Part shown: positions 54,401 to 62,949 of the stretch, in pieces | Layout: every line of letters starts with the position of its first letter | Position numbering within the stretch: the stretch's first letter is position 1 | Source of the DNA: Prasinococcaceae sp. CCMP 1430 | Lineage: Eukaryota > Prasinodermophyta > Palmophyllophyceae > Prasinococcales > Prasinococcaceae | Reading direction: 5' to 3' | Assembly: GCA_013416795.1 (NCBI GenBank) | Contig: RQSC01000008.1 | Location: 279,582 to 343,581, forward strand | DNA: 64,000 nucleotides | Made by a program: the position numbers and the translations under genes | Notes under the pieces: generated by a model | Database searches by the model: none | Told to the model about the DNA's origin: nothing | The model's input: only the letters and a program-made list of their open reading frames with translations

Positions 54401-56806
54401 CGGATCGCCGCCGCCGCCAGCGCCGGCGACAGCGATGGCGCGGGCGCGTTCGGCAGGCTCACAGCGGCGATGGCAGGCGGGGGGCCCAGCAGCGACAGCG
54501 ACAGCGACAGCGACGACAGCGCGGGCGCGCTTGCGCGCGGCGAGAGCGTGCCCGACGCCATGCTCGCGGCGGAGCGCGCGCTCGGCGAGACGTACCTCGC
54601 CGCGCAGCGTGGCATCGCCGCCAGCCGCGCCGCCAAGGAGACCGCCTTGCTCGCGCGCGCGGGCGCCGCGCCGACAGCGGAGTACCGCACCCCGACCAAG
54701 GCGCCGCGGCCCCCGAGCGCTTTGCACACGCCATTGCCAACGTCGAGGGGCTTCTACGCATTCGATGCGGCCGGGATGGCGCGCTCCGCAGACATCGCCA
54801 TGGCGTCTGCAAACGCGGCCGCGGCGCAGGCAGCGAGCGACGCCAGCGCCGCCGCGGGCGAGGCGCGCGCCGCCGCGGGTGCCGCGTCGCGCGTGGCGGA
54901 TGGAGTCGAGGCTCTGCGCGACGAGAACTCGCGGCGCATGGAGCGCATCGAGACGAGCGTCAAGCGCGTCGCTGAGGCCGTCGCCAAGGCCGTCACGCCA
55001 GAGAGAGCGCCGCGCACCCACGCGGGGACGCGCTCGGACGCCGAAGGCACCGCAGCCGCCCTCGCGGCCGCTGAGGGCGTCGAGGCGCTTCGCCGCACGC
55101 TTGACGAGCGCCTCGACGAGAGCGCGCGCCGCGCCGAGGAGGCGCAGGCGCGCATGGAGCGCCTGGAGAGCTGCGTGCAGACGGTGGCCGACACGGTCGC
55201 CAAGTCGCCCTCGCTCGCGCCCGCAGGTGCCGCAGATGTGCGCGTGGCCCCTGCGTCGCCCGCGGCCGCCCGCCCCACTCAAGGGGAGCTCGATGCTCTT
55301 GAGATTCAGGAGCGACTCTCGCAGCAGCTGGCTGACCAGGCGCGAGCGGGTGAGGAGGCGCGCACGCGCCTCGCGAGCCTCGAGCAGAAGATCGACGGCA
55401 TGACCGCGGTGGTCAGCGAGACCGCCACAGTCGTGGCGCTCTCCCCGGCTTCCTCTACGCCGCCCCCCGCTCCCGCCAGCGCCGGCGCGCGCGAACCCCC
55501 CGCGGGCCCGAGCGAAGAAAGACGCGCGGAGTGGCACGCAGAAGAGACGTGGTCGCGCCTGCAGCGCTTGGAAGACGGCCTCTCGGCGGTGGCCGCCAGC
55601 GTCGAGCAGGCGCTGACGCCGCAGCGCGAGAGCGCGCAGGCAGCGCTCGAGGTGACCCGCGACGCCGAAAACAGAGACGATGCGGAGACCACAGAGGATC
55701 GAGCGCGCTGGCGCGCCGAGGAGACGTGGAGCCGACTGGACAAGCTCGAGGAGAGCGTGGCGCGCGTCGAGGGCGCTCTCTCCGTCGAGGCTCGTGCGGA
55801 GGAGCGCGCGCGGGATGCGGAACTCGCGCAGGCGAGATTCGACAAACTCGAGGCAGCGGTGGGTGCGGTGGCTTCGGGAGCGTCGCCGCCGCCTGCCCAG
55901 GGTGCGCTCGTGCCGGAACCAGCTGAAGGCCAGGGCCGTCTCGACACTTTGGAGAGGACGGTCCTCGAGATGGCCGAAGCGGTGGCCAACACTCCTTTCA
56001 AGGCCGCCGAAGAAGGCGCAGCTGTGGCAGCCGAGGTCGGCGCCGCTGTGCGTGGGATGGAGGCCCTGCAGGAGCAGATGGTCAATCACATCGACGAGCA
56101 AATGCACCAATCGGCGGAGGAGCGCGAGCGCCTCACGCGCATCGAGTACGCGCTCGGTGCCCTGCAGGAGCAAACGGGCGTGCCGGCGCAGGCGGCCGAC
56201 GCGGTTGTCCTCGAGGACGATTCCGCAGGCGCGCGACTGGAGCTGGCCAAGCTCCAGGACGCACTCGTCAGCAACGTGTCCGCAGAGGTCGCTGCCGCTG
56301 TGGCTCCCGTTGCCGGCAGCGCCCTCGAGTCGGCAGCGCTCACGCGCCTCGAGACTAAATTGGAACAGGTCTCCTCGGCTGTCCTCAGCCCGCGCCTGTC
56401 GGCTGCGAAGGCCGCCGCCGCGCGCATCGAGAGGGCAGCGTCGTCTGCTCGTGGTGCAGGCGCTGCGGGCGATGGCGATGAGCCGACTCTGTCGCCACAG
56501 GTCCTCAGAGCCACCCTGGCCAACTTTCAGGAGCGCGTCGTCGAGGATTGCGCGGCGGAGCTGCGCGGGGCGCTCGATGGCGCCGCGGGCGAGCTGCGCG
56601 CGGCCGCAGCAGAGGGCGCTGTGCGCGCCGCCCACCCTGCCGCGCCGCCAGCAACAGGCAGCGCTGCTTGGTGGCTCGCTGGCCTCGCCTCCTGCCTGCT
56701 CGCCGCTTTGACGGCGCGCGCCTTCGCAGCCTTGCAAGCAGAGGGCGGATGGGCCGAGGCGCAGGGCGCGGGAGGGATGTTCAGGGGGGCGATGCCCCCA
56801 TCGTAG
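54401..56806 (+). CDS. Tail-anchored coiled-coil protein, 5' truncated
   Basis: About 800 residues are visible from the N to the stop at 56806; the true N-terminus is missing. After an acidic Ser-Asp run (SSDSDSDSDDS), the protein is a series of long Ala/Glu/Arg heptad-like segments, with recurring short units such as AEETWSRLQRLEDGLSAV and AEETWSRLDKLEESVARV. Near the C-terminus a single hydrophobic helix (SAAWWLAGLASCLLAALTA) is followed by about 35 residues. This is the plan of a tail-anchored tether or golgin-like protein. No specific family was recognised. Confidence 0.65.
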   Translation, partial: RIAAAASAGDSDGAGAFGRLTAAMAGGGPSSDSDSDSDDSAGALARGESVPDAMLAAERALGETYLAAQRGIAASRAAKETALLARAGAAPTAEYRTPTKAPRPPSALHTPLPTSRGFYAFDAAGMARSADIAMASANAAAAQAASDASAAAGEARAAAGAASRVADGVEALRDENSRRMERIETSVKRVAEAVAKAVTPERAPRTHAGTRSDAEGTAAALAAAEGVEALRRTLDERLDESARRAEEAQARMERLESCVQTVADTVAKSPSLAPAGAADVRVAPASPAAARPTQGELDALEIQERLSQQLADQARAGEEARTRLASLEQKIDGMTAVVSETATVVALSPASSTPPPAPASAGAREPPAGPSEERRAEWHAEETWSRLQRLEDGLSAVAASVEQALTPQRESAQAALEVTRDAENRDDAETTEDRARWRAEETWSRLDKLEESVARVEGALSVEARAEERARDAELAQARFDKLEAAVGAVASGASPPPAQGALVPEPAEGQGRLDTLERTVLEMAEAVANTPFKAAEEGAAVAAEVGAAVRGMEALQEQMVNHIDEQMHQSAEERERLTRIEYALGALQEQTGVPAQAADAVVLEDDSAGARLELAKLQDALVSNVSAEVAAAVAPVAGSALESAALTRLETKLEQVSSAVLSPRLSAAKAAAARIERAASSARGAGAAGDGDEPTLSPQVLRATLANFQERVVEDCAAELRGALDGAAGELRAAAAEGAVRAAHPAAPPATGSAAWWLAGLASCLLAALTARAFAALQAEGGWAEAQGAGGMFRGAMPPS

Positions 56807-57128
56807 CTCTTCCATCTACGGCTGGCCTGTGACCGCGCCACGACAGCAGACCCCGGCAGCACGGGCGAATGCACCTCGCGCCGCCAATGCACGATGCGCG
56901 CGCGCGTATTGTTTGTGAGGCCGCAATCGCTCATCAGCAAATAGATCAGCAAATTGGACACTCCTTCGTCATTACTTCGTCATTACTGTGGGCGTGTGCA
57001 GGCATGTATTCAGAATATAATCCGAAACGCCTTCTCCCCGTTGTGGGTGGGCGCGGCCTTGCGCCGCCGACTTGCGGCGCGCGCGTGCGCACCTACAGAC
57101 CTCGCGCGCTCCATCTGCCCGCCACCCG
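56807..57128. other. Intergenic between convergent coiled-coil and MiaB genes
   Basis: About 320 bp, with AT-rich patches (about 56935-57030) suited to the 3' ends of both genes. No coding signal was recognised. Confidence 0.5.
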
Positions 57129-58986
57129 TCAATCGACGACGCGCACGAAGTCGGCGATCAGCGTGAACTACCGAAACAGATGGGGCGGCGGCGGGTCAGC
57201 ATTGTGCAGGCAATGGATGCGTGATATGGGATCTCCACGCACGGTACATGCGCTCGTGAGACCGCATCGCCGCTGGTGCAAGCGCAATACAAAAACGTCA
57301 AGCTCAGGGAGGCGTGCTATCAGCGTCCCAAGACCGCCGTCAGTCTCACGTACCGCCCGTGTCTCCGTCACCCTTGCAACGATCGTCTTGCGCTTGAGCT
57401 CCTCGTAGCGCCCCGGGAAAAATATGAGGCGATTCGTGCGCGTCTTGCCAACGCAGCCACCCTCGGGGTCCTCTGGGTTGGGGCCCTCCACGAGGACCTC
57501 GAGCTCACGGCCCATGAAGCGCTCGGATCGCTTGCCCGCGTAGTAACGCACCATCTCGTTCAGGCGATTCAACCGATCGGCCTTGATCAAATCAGCGACC
57601 TGGTCCTCGCGCTCGGCCGCGGGCGTGTTGGGGCGCGGCGAGTACGCAGCCGTGAAGGCGTTGTCAAACTCAACCTCCTCATACAGACGCAGTGTGTTTT
57701 GAAACTGCTCCTCCGTCTCGCCTGGAAAGCCCACGATGATGTCCGTAGTGAGGGAAACGTCCGGAATCATCTCCTTGATGTCGTTGATGATACCGAGGTA
57801 CCGCTCGGCGGTGTAGCCGCGCTTCATCTCCTTGAGCACGTCGTCGTCGCCACTTTGGAACGGAAGGTGAACGTACTCGCACATCTTTGGCAGCTCAGCG
57901 ATGGCCTTAATGAGGCGCTTGGAGAAGTAGCGAGGGTGCGAGGTCGCAAACCTTTCAGTAGGAGAAGGGATGAGCGTGTCAGCACTCTGCTACCGGCGCG
58001 ACCATGTCGCGCGACCATGTCGCGCGACCACGTCGCGCGACCGTCGCCTCCGCGCCGCGCGGGCGCCGCGCGGACGAACCTGATCCTTTCGATGCCGGGC
58101 ACGTCGTGCACCTCGTACAGCAGGTCCGTCAGCGTGTTGGCGCGGCGTCCCGAGCCGTCGGCGGCCATGCCCGGCAGATCGCGGCCATAGGCGTCTATGT
58201 TCTGCCCGAGCAGCGTCACCTCCTTGTAGCCCGCCTCGCCCAGCGCGAGCATCTCGCGCTTGATGTCCTTGGGCAGGCGCGACTGCTCGCGGCCGCGCGT
58301 GCTCGGCACCACACAATACGAGCAGTGCTCGTTGCAGCCGTAGATGATGTTGACCCACGCGCTGAGGTCCGAGTCCCTGCGCGGCTGCGCGATGTCCTCC
58401 ATGATCTTGATGGGCTCGGTGGCGACGACCTGGTGCGCGTGGCGCTCCACCTGGCCCAGCAGCTCGTCGATGCGGTTAGCGTGCTGCGGACCCATCACCA
58501 GGTCCACTTCCGGCACCCGTCGCAACAGCGTTTCGCCCTCCTGCTGGGCCACGCATCCCGCCACCACGATGCGCAGGTCCGGGTTCTCGCGCTTGCGCTT
58601 CGCCTGCGTGCCCAGGATGCTGTACACCTTCTGCTCGCTCTTGTCGCGGATGGAGCACGTGTTGTAGACGAGGACGTCGGCATCGTCGGCGTTTGTCGTG
58701 CTGCTGTAGCCCATGGTCTCTAGCGAGCCCGCCATGCGCTCGCTGTCGCTGCTGTTCATCTGGCAGCCGAACACGTGCATGTAGTAGCGCTTGCCTTTGC
58801 CCATGTCTGCGAGCTCGCCCTTGGCCGCCGTCGCGCCGGTCGGCGGCGCGCGGTCAACGACGGTGCCGTCGGGGCCGTTGTAGTTGCTCGCATCTTCGAG
58901 GCCACCCTCAGGCGGCGACTCGGAGGCGGGGTAGGTCTGTGGGAGCGCCGCCGCGGCCGCCCCGCGCCGCGAGCGCCGGCCCGCGG
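57129..58986 (-). CDS. miaB: tRNA-2-methylthio-N6-isopentenyladenosine synthase MiaB, cyanobacterial type, 5' truncated
   Basis: This radical-SAM methylthiotransferase thiolates A37 of tRNAs. Three exons are visible: 58986-58080, 57951-57354 and a 39-nt terminal exon 57167-57129. Intron 1 (GTTCGT...GAAAG, phase 2) restores [16 protein letters not shown]. Intron 2 (GTACGT...CGGTAG, phase 0) gives [18 protein letters not shown]. The first [4Fe-4S] ligands are in [14 protein letters not shown] and GCVAQQEG; the radical-SAM cluster is [14 protein letters not shown] region ([12 protein letters not shown]...NRLIFFPG) closes the protein. FATSHPRYF and [13 protein letters not shown] resemble cyanobacterial MiaB more than CDK5RAP1, so a plastid enzyme is likely. 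The N-terminus ([14 protein letters not shown]-like, low complexity) is cut by the N at 58987, so any transit peptide is missing. Confidence 0.93.
57995..58046. repeat. 13-bp tandem repeat in MiaB intron
   Basis: Three to four copies of CGCGCGACCATGT (third copy CGCGCGACCACGT) lie inside the first MiaB intron. Confidence 0.85.
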
Positions 58987-58987
58987 N
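58987..58987. other. Single ambiguous base (N), probable collapsed scaffold gap
   Basis: It interrupts the MiaB frame just after what appears as an ATG on the far side; that ATG may be coincidental. The 280 bp beyond it (58988-59268) contain no recognised gene. Confidence 0.7.
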
Positions 58988-59268
58988 CATGCAGCGTGAA
59001 TTGCGTTTTAGAAGAGGTGTATCGCCACGGCCTGGGGCATGGAGAAGGAAAAGAAACTTTATGTGAGACGCCCTCGCATTTATGCGTCTCTAGTGTGCAT
59101 TGCTCTCGCAATGATTCAGCACCGGTCGGCGCGCGCCCCCTCTCTTGTGCCTCGCGTAGCCTCAGAAGGTACGAGGCGCGCGACACCACGGCAGCCTGGC
59201 TCGCGACGCGAGCACACTGTCGTGGCCTCGCCAAACACGAGCGAACGTTGCAGCGGCTGCTCGAGCTG

Positions 59269-59646
59269 CTAGATGTTCTCTTGGTTGTACCCGTACACGT
59301 TGGCCGCGTGCCTCTTGGCCGCCTGGCGCTTCTTGAAGTACGTGAAGCCGAAGTAGCCGCCCGCGAGCACAACCACGATAATGAGAAGGATGATGAAGAG
59401 CCTGCCGGCGGTGAACCAGCTCGAGCTCTCCTCGTCCTCCTCCTCCTGGCAGAGCGAGCTCGCGTTGATCTTGACTTCCATCTCACCACCAGTCGAGTTG
59501 AAAAAGTCGGCATGGTGAATGCACAGGTGCTTCACCAGAGTGGCGTTGGCGCCGGTGGGCTGCGTTACCTTGATCTGCGCCAAGACGCCAAGCGCGACCG
59601 CGTCGCAATGGCCGGCACCGCTGACGACTGGCGCGTCTCCCACTCC
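59269..59646 (-). CDS. C-terminal exon of a type I membrane glycoprotein, or extension of Hip
   Basis: This open frame runs to a TAG at 59269. It has three N-glycosylation sequons (NAT, NST, NAS), two cysteines, an acidic stretch, a strong membrane helix (RLFIILLIIVVVLAGGYFGF) and a basic tail ending YGYNQENI. It looks like the end of a secretory-pathway type I protein. Yet it lies directly behind the Hip stop codon, in the same frame, with no ATG before 59481. An acceptor-like site (GGTAACGCAG, about 59565) could begin a genuine exon whose partners are not on this side of Hip. As a stand-alone ORF from the ATG at 59481 it would be about 70 residues with one helix. Confidence 0.5.
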   Translation of the reverse strand, partial: GVGDAPVVSGAGHCDAVALGVLAQIKVTQPTGANATLVKHLCIHHADFFNSTGGEMEVKINASSLCQEEEDEESSSWFTAGRLFIILLIIVVVLAGGYFGFTYFKKRQAAKRHAANVYGYNQENI

Positions 59647-61102
59647 TCAGTCCAGCTCGTCCACGCCCGTGTCGCTCGCTTTGGGCTGCACGGGCTCCGG
59701 GTCGACGAGGTCGGGCAAGTCGTCGTCGTCGCTGACCTCCTCGACGGTGGCCGTGCTCTTGGGCGCTGCGGCAGGCGCACCCCCGAAGCCGCCAGGCATA
59801 CCGCCCATACCGCCCATGCCGCCCATGCCGCCCATGCCACCCATCACTGGAGTGGTCGCAAACCATGCGGTGCGTGTCAGCGACACATCGGGGCGCGCAC
59901 ACACGCATGCATGCGCACGCGCGCGCACGCGCATGCGCACGGGTGGGCTCGCGGCGCAATCGCGCTCGCGCCTGCGCGCGCGCTGACGCACTCGGGGCGA
60001 TTTTGGCCGCCAGCTTGGCGAACTTCGGATCGCCCATCATCGACATCGCCGCCGCTGGGTTGCTCTGCAGCTGCATGAGCTTCTGCATCATCTCGGGGTC
60101 CTGCATCATCGCCATGACCTCGGGGTCCTGCGAGCGGCCGCAAGGAGTCAGAGATGCACGCGCGCGCGTGCCAGCGAGCGCGCTCGCTCGCTCGCTCCCT
60201 CGCTCGCTCGCTCGCTCGCGCGCACACGGGCACTCTCGCGCACGCACCTGCATGATCTTGTCGAGTCCAGGCGGCATGCCACCCGGCGGCATGCCCGGCA
60301 TGCCGCCTGGGAAACCACCGGGGAAGCCGCCGCCGCCACCTGCGGCCTGCTGCGCCTCCTTTTCCTCCTGCTGTCTCTTGAGCCTCTCCTGCTGCTCCTT
60401 GAGCGCCGCCGCGCGCTTGGCGTCGCGCTCCTCCGCTTCCTTCTTGGCGCGCGCCTCGCGGATGGCGTGCCACTTCGCCTCGACGAGCTTCTGCACCTCC
60501 GCCGAATCCTCGTCGAAGTCGATGGACTGGCCCTGGCCAAGGTCGCGCGCGGCGGCCTCCCACGCGCCCAGGAGGCGGTGGGCCTTGCCGCGCACCTTGA
60601 GCGCCTTGGCGCTGTCAGGGTTGAGCTTGAGCGCGGCGTCGCAGTCGCGGATGGCCATGTTGGGCATTTCCATCCTCAGATACGCCTCGGCGCGCTTGGC
60701 GAGCGTCAGCGCGCTCGTCATGACGCAGATCGCCTCGGTGTACTTGGCGACGGCCCCCGCGTGGTCGCCGGCGGCAGCGAGCTCTGACGCGGCGCCCTTG
60801 GCGGCGATCATCGCGTCCTGCTGCGCCTCGGAGAGCTCGCCGCCGGCCGACGCGGGCCCCAGCGGCACCGAGTCGTCCACGGCGTCCGGAGCCACGCAGC
60901 CCTCCTCGAGCTCCACGGGCTCGGCCGCGGGCGCGTCTGCGTCGGCTTTGGGCTTGGGCGCGGGCAGCGTGGCGCCGCACTCGTCGAGGAAGTCCCTGAA
61001 GAAGGCGAGCTCGGGTGCGGCGAGCGCATCGGCGCCCCCAGCGCGCACGGCGTCGACGACGGCGCGCGCCGCGGCCAGCTGCTCCGCTGAGAACGCCGCC
61101 AT
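59647..61102 (-). CDS. ST13: Hsc70-interacting protein Hip (ST13-like co-chaperone)
   Basis: Hip binds the Hsp70 ATPase domain and slows ADP release. Three exons (61102-60248, 60127-59992, 59846-59647) give about 396 residues. Introns are GTGCGT...CTCGCAG (phase 0, DKIMQ|DPEVMAMM) and GTGCGT...CTCCAG (phase 1, AAKIAP|M|MGGMGG). The N-terminal helical domain (ELAFFRDFLDECGATLP) matches Hip_N dimerisation domains. Three TPR motifs follow (AAKGAASELAAAGDHAGAVA..., LTLAKRAEAYLRMEMPNMAI..., AKALKVRGKAHRLLGAWEAA). A charged helix, GGFPGG/GGMPGM repeats and an STI1/DP motif (DPEMMQKLMQLQSNPAAA) come next. The C-terminus ends ...TGVDELD, an EEVD-like acidic tail not usual in Hip. The first intron contains GAGC repeats. 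Confidence 0.93.
60178..60219. repeat. (GCTC)n repeat in Hip intron
   Basis: About ten GCTC tetranucleotides with one interruption, inside the first Hip intron (60128-60247). Confidence 0.85.
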
Positions 61103-61542
61103 CGCGGGCGGCGGAGCACAGCGCGCTCCGTACGACTCCTGACGCGCACGCCGACCTTGCCCGCTCGCCCACTCGCCGGGCCGGCGCCGCGCCCGGCTGC
61201 GCTCCTGCCGATCGCGATCGGCGCGCTCTTTGCCGGGCACGACCTGGTGCGGCCGGCCCTCCCCCAGCGGCCCCGCGCCCGCCCGCCCCGCGCCCCGGCG
61301 GAACCGGCGCGCGGCTCCCCGACCTCCACCAACAGGGGCGGCTCGCCGCCAGAGTCCGCGCACACTCTCATCGAACCGTGCGGGACGCGATGTGATCTCC
61401 CGTGGGTACATTATATGTGCTTATTATACAGTATTTTAAATCTTGAGGCGCTTGGCGTGTGGCATGTTGCTGAGTCAGCGGGGGTGCCTGCCCGCGGCGG
61501 AGCAGGGGCCTTCCCGCCGCCGCCGGGCGCCATCCGCATTGG
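61103..61542. other. Intergenic between Hip and GST genes
   Basis: About 440 bp. The Hip side is GC-rich. An AT-rich island (about 61405-61445) with TTATACAGTATTTTAAATC lies 3' of the GST gene and is probably its 3' UTR or polyadenylation region. Confidence 0.5.
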
Positions 61543-62286
61543 TCAGAGCCTGCTAGCCGAGGAGGACGCGCGCCGCTCCACGCGGCGCAGCATGTCCGTC
61601 GCGCGCGAGTAGTGCGGTTCGAGGCGCCGGCGGGTGCGCTCGGCCCACGCGGCGACAACGGGGTGCGGCCCGGCGACCAGCGCCTCGTACGCGCCGCCCA
61701 GCGTGCGGAGCTGGTCGAGCTCGCACAGCGCGCTCACGTCGGCGAAGCTCGCGTCCGCAAGGCCGCCGAGCCACTCGCGCCTCCCCCCCGCCAGGTGCGT
61801 CTCGCCCATTGCGCGCAGGGCCGCGTTGAGCGTCGACCGCGCCTGCTCGACGATAGCCGGCGGGACGGCCAACCCACGCCGCGGGCCGATCACCTCGGCG
61901 AAGACCAGCTTCGCCGCCCCTTGTCGCAGGTTCGTGTGCTGCCAGTCGAGCAGCGCGTCAACGCGCGCGCACGCGAGCGCGTCGCCCGTCGGGTACAGGT
62001 GGCGCGGGACGCGGCCACCGGACGCCGCTGCGAGGTAGCGCGCGATCGCATGGCTTTCGGTGAGCACGCGCTCGCCCGCGGGGTCCGAGAGCTCCAGGTA
62101 CGGCAACTTGCCAATCGGATTGCGCGCGCGCTCCTCCTCGCTCAGGTGCTGCGCCTTGTGGATGAGGACCGTCTTGCGCTCGACGAGGCCGCCGCCGCTG
62201 AGCGCATCGAGCAACACGAGCGCGCGGCAAGGCTGGCTCATCATGTCGACCGCGAGCACACCCAAGGTGCGGGCGGGCGCCTCCAT
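61543..62286 (-). CDS. Glutathione S-transferase, theta-like
   Basis: This encodes about 247 residues from an ATG at 62286 (MEAPARTLGVLAVDMMSQPCRA). The N-terminal thioredoxin-fold half has SQPCRAL (catalytic Ser/Cys region), NPIGKLPYLEL with the cis-Pro, and LTESHAIARYL, which binds the gamma-glutamyl of GSH and is typical of theta-class enzymes. The C-terminal all-alpha domain has ALLDWQHTNLRQGAAKLVF and the N-capping/hydrophobic staple region SFADVSALCELDQLR. It detoxifies electrophiles or peroxides. An earlier in-frame ATG (62394) would run through a poly-proline stretch caused by a poly-G tract and is rejected. The gene is a single exon. Confidence 0.92.
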   Translation of the reverse strand: MEAPARTLGVLAVDMMSQPCRALVLLDALSGGGLVERKTVLIHKAQHLSEEERARNPIGKLPYLELSDPAGERVLTESHAIARYLAAASGGRVPRHLYPTGDALACARVDALLDWQHTNLRQGAAKLVFAEVIGPRRGLAVPPAIVEQARSTLNAALRAMGETHLAGGRREWLGGLADASFADVSALCELDQLRTLGGAYEALVAGPHPVVAAWAERTRRRLEPHYSRATDMLRRVERRASSSASRL

Positions 62287-62949
62287 TGGCGCCGCGCCGC
62301 GGGCGCAGCGCGCGCGCAGTGGCGCCGCGCTCCAACAAAGCGCCGCGTGCCACGCCGGGGGGGGGGGGGGGGGGCAACGGAAACAACGGCGCAAACGAAA
62401 TTTCGCCCCTTCCGTGAAATCGCCGGCCGGGGGGTACTTTCGGATCCTTTTCGGGGCACCTGCCTGCCCCCGGACGGCGTTTCCTTCGTCGTTCGTGCGC
62501 GGGAATCTTCCGTGGATCTGCGCAAGGGCGCATGTCTACATTCACGCCGGGGGCGCGGCGCGCCGATGCGCGGAGATGCGGATCGGCGGCCCCCTTCCGG
62601 CCGGCGGCGCCCGCGCGCGTCGAATTGCATTTGTTTGAGGCAATCACCCACCCAACTACATCCATCCGCGCGTCCGTCCGTCCTTCCGCGCCCATCATCA
62701 TCATCATCGCAGGAGTCTCTCTCTCTCTCGGTCGTCCGCGGCGCTTCCGCCGGCCAGCCGGCCAGCCGCCGGCCCATCCGGCGGCCCCTTCCGCCCTGCC
62801 CGCAGCACCACATCCAGCAGCCAGCAGCCAGCAGCCGGCGCCTCGGCCGCGGCTGCGGGCGGCGGCGGCAGCCGCCGCTTTGCGAAAAGGGGCGAAAAGG
62901 GCGCAGAGCAGAGCAGATACAGAGCAGAGCAGAGCACTGCGGACGGAAG
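62287..62949. other. Divergent intergenic region between GST and WDR11-like genes
   Basis: About 660 bp. It contains an 18-G tract (62357-62374), a (CAT)n run near 62694-62708 and a TC-rich run. The last could mark a 3' splice region of the downstream gene (TCGCAG at about 62706-62711). No gene was recognised. Confidence 0.45.
62357..62374. repeat. Poly-G tract, 18 nt
   Basis: Eighteen G on the + strand, about 70 bp upstream of the GST start codon on its minus strand (so poly-C in the GST 5' UTR or promoter). Confidence 0.95.

Noticed and set aside
53792-56806. Single 1004-codon plus-strand protein joining a PiT transporter to a coiled coil
   Set aside because: The frame is continuous only because a single N stands in for an unknown gap. 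The two halves belong to unrelated families.
53774-56815. Minus-strand ORF of 1013 codons
   Set aside because: Antisense shadow of the coiled-coil gene. It also crosses the N at 54400 and runs into the glycosyltransferase 5' region.
60178-60250. Telomere or origin-like repeat in the Hip intron
   Set aside because: A simple GCTC microsatellite of about ten copies; no telomeric motif or origin features.
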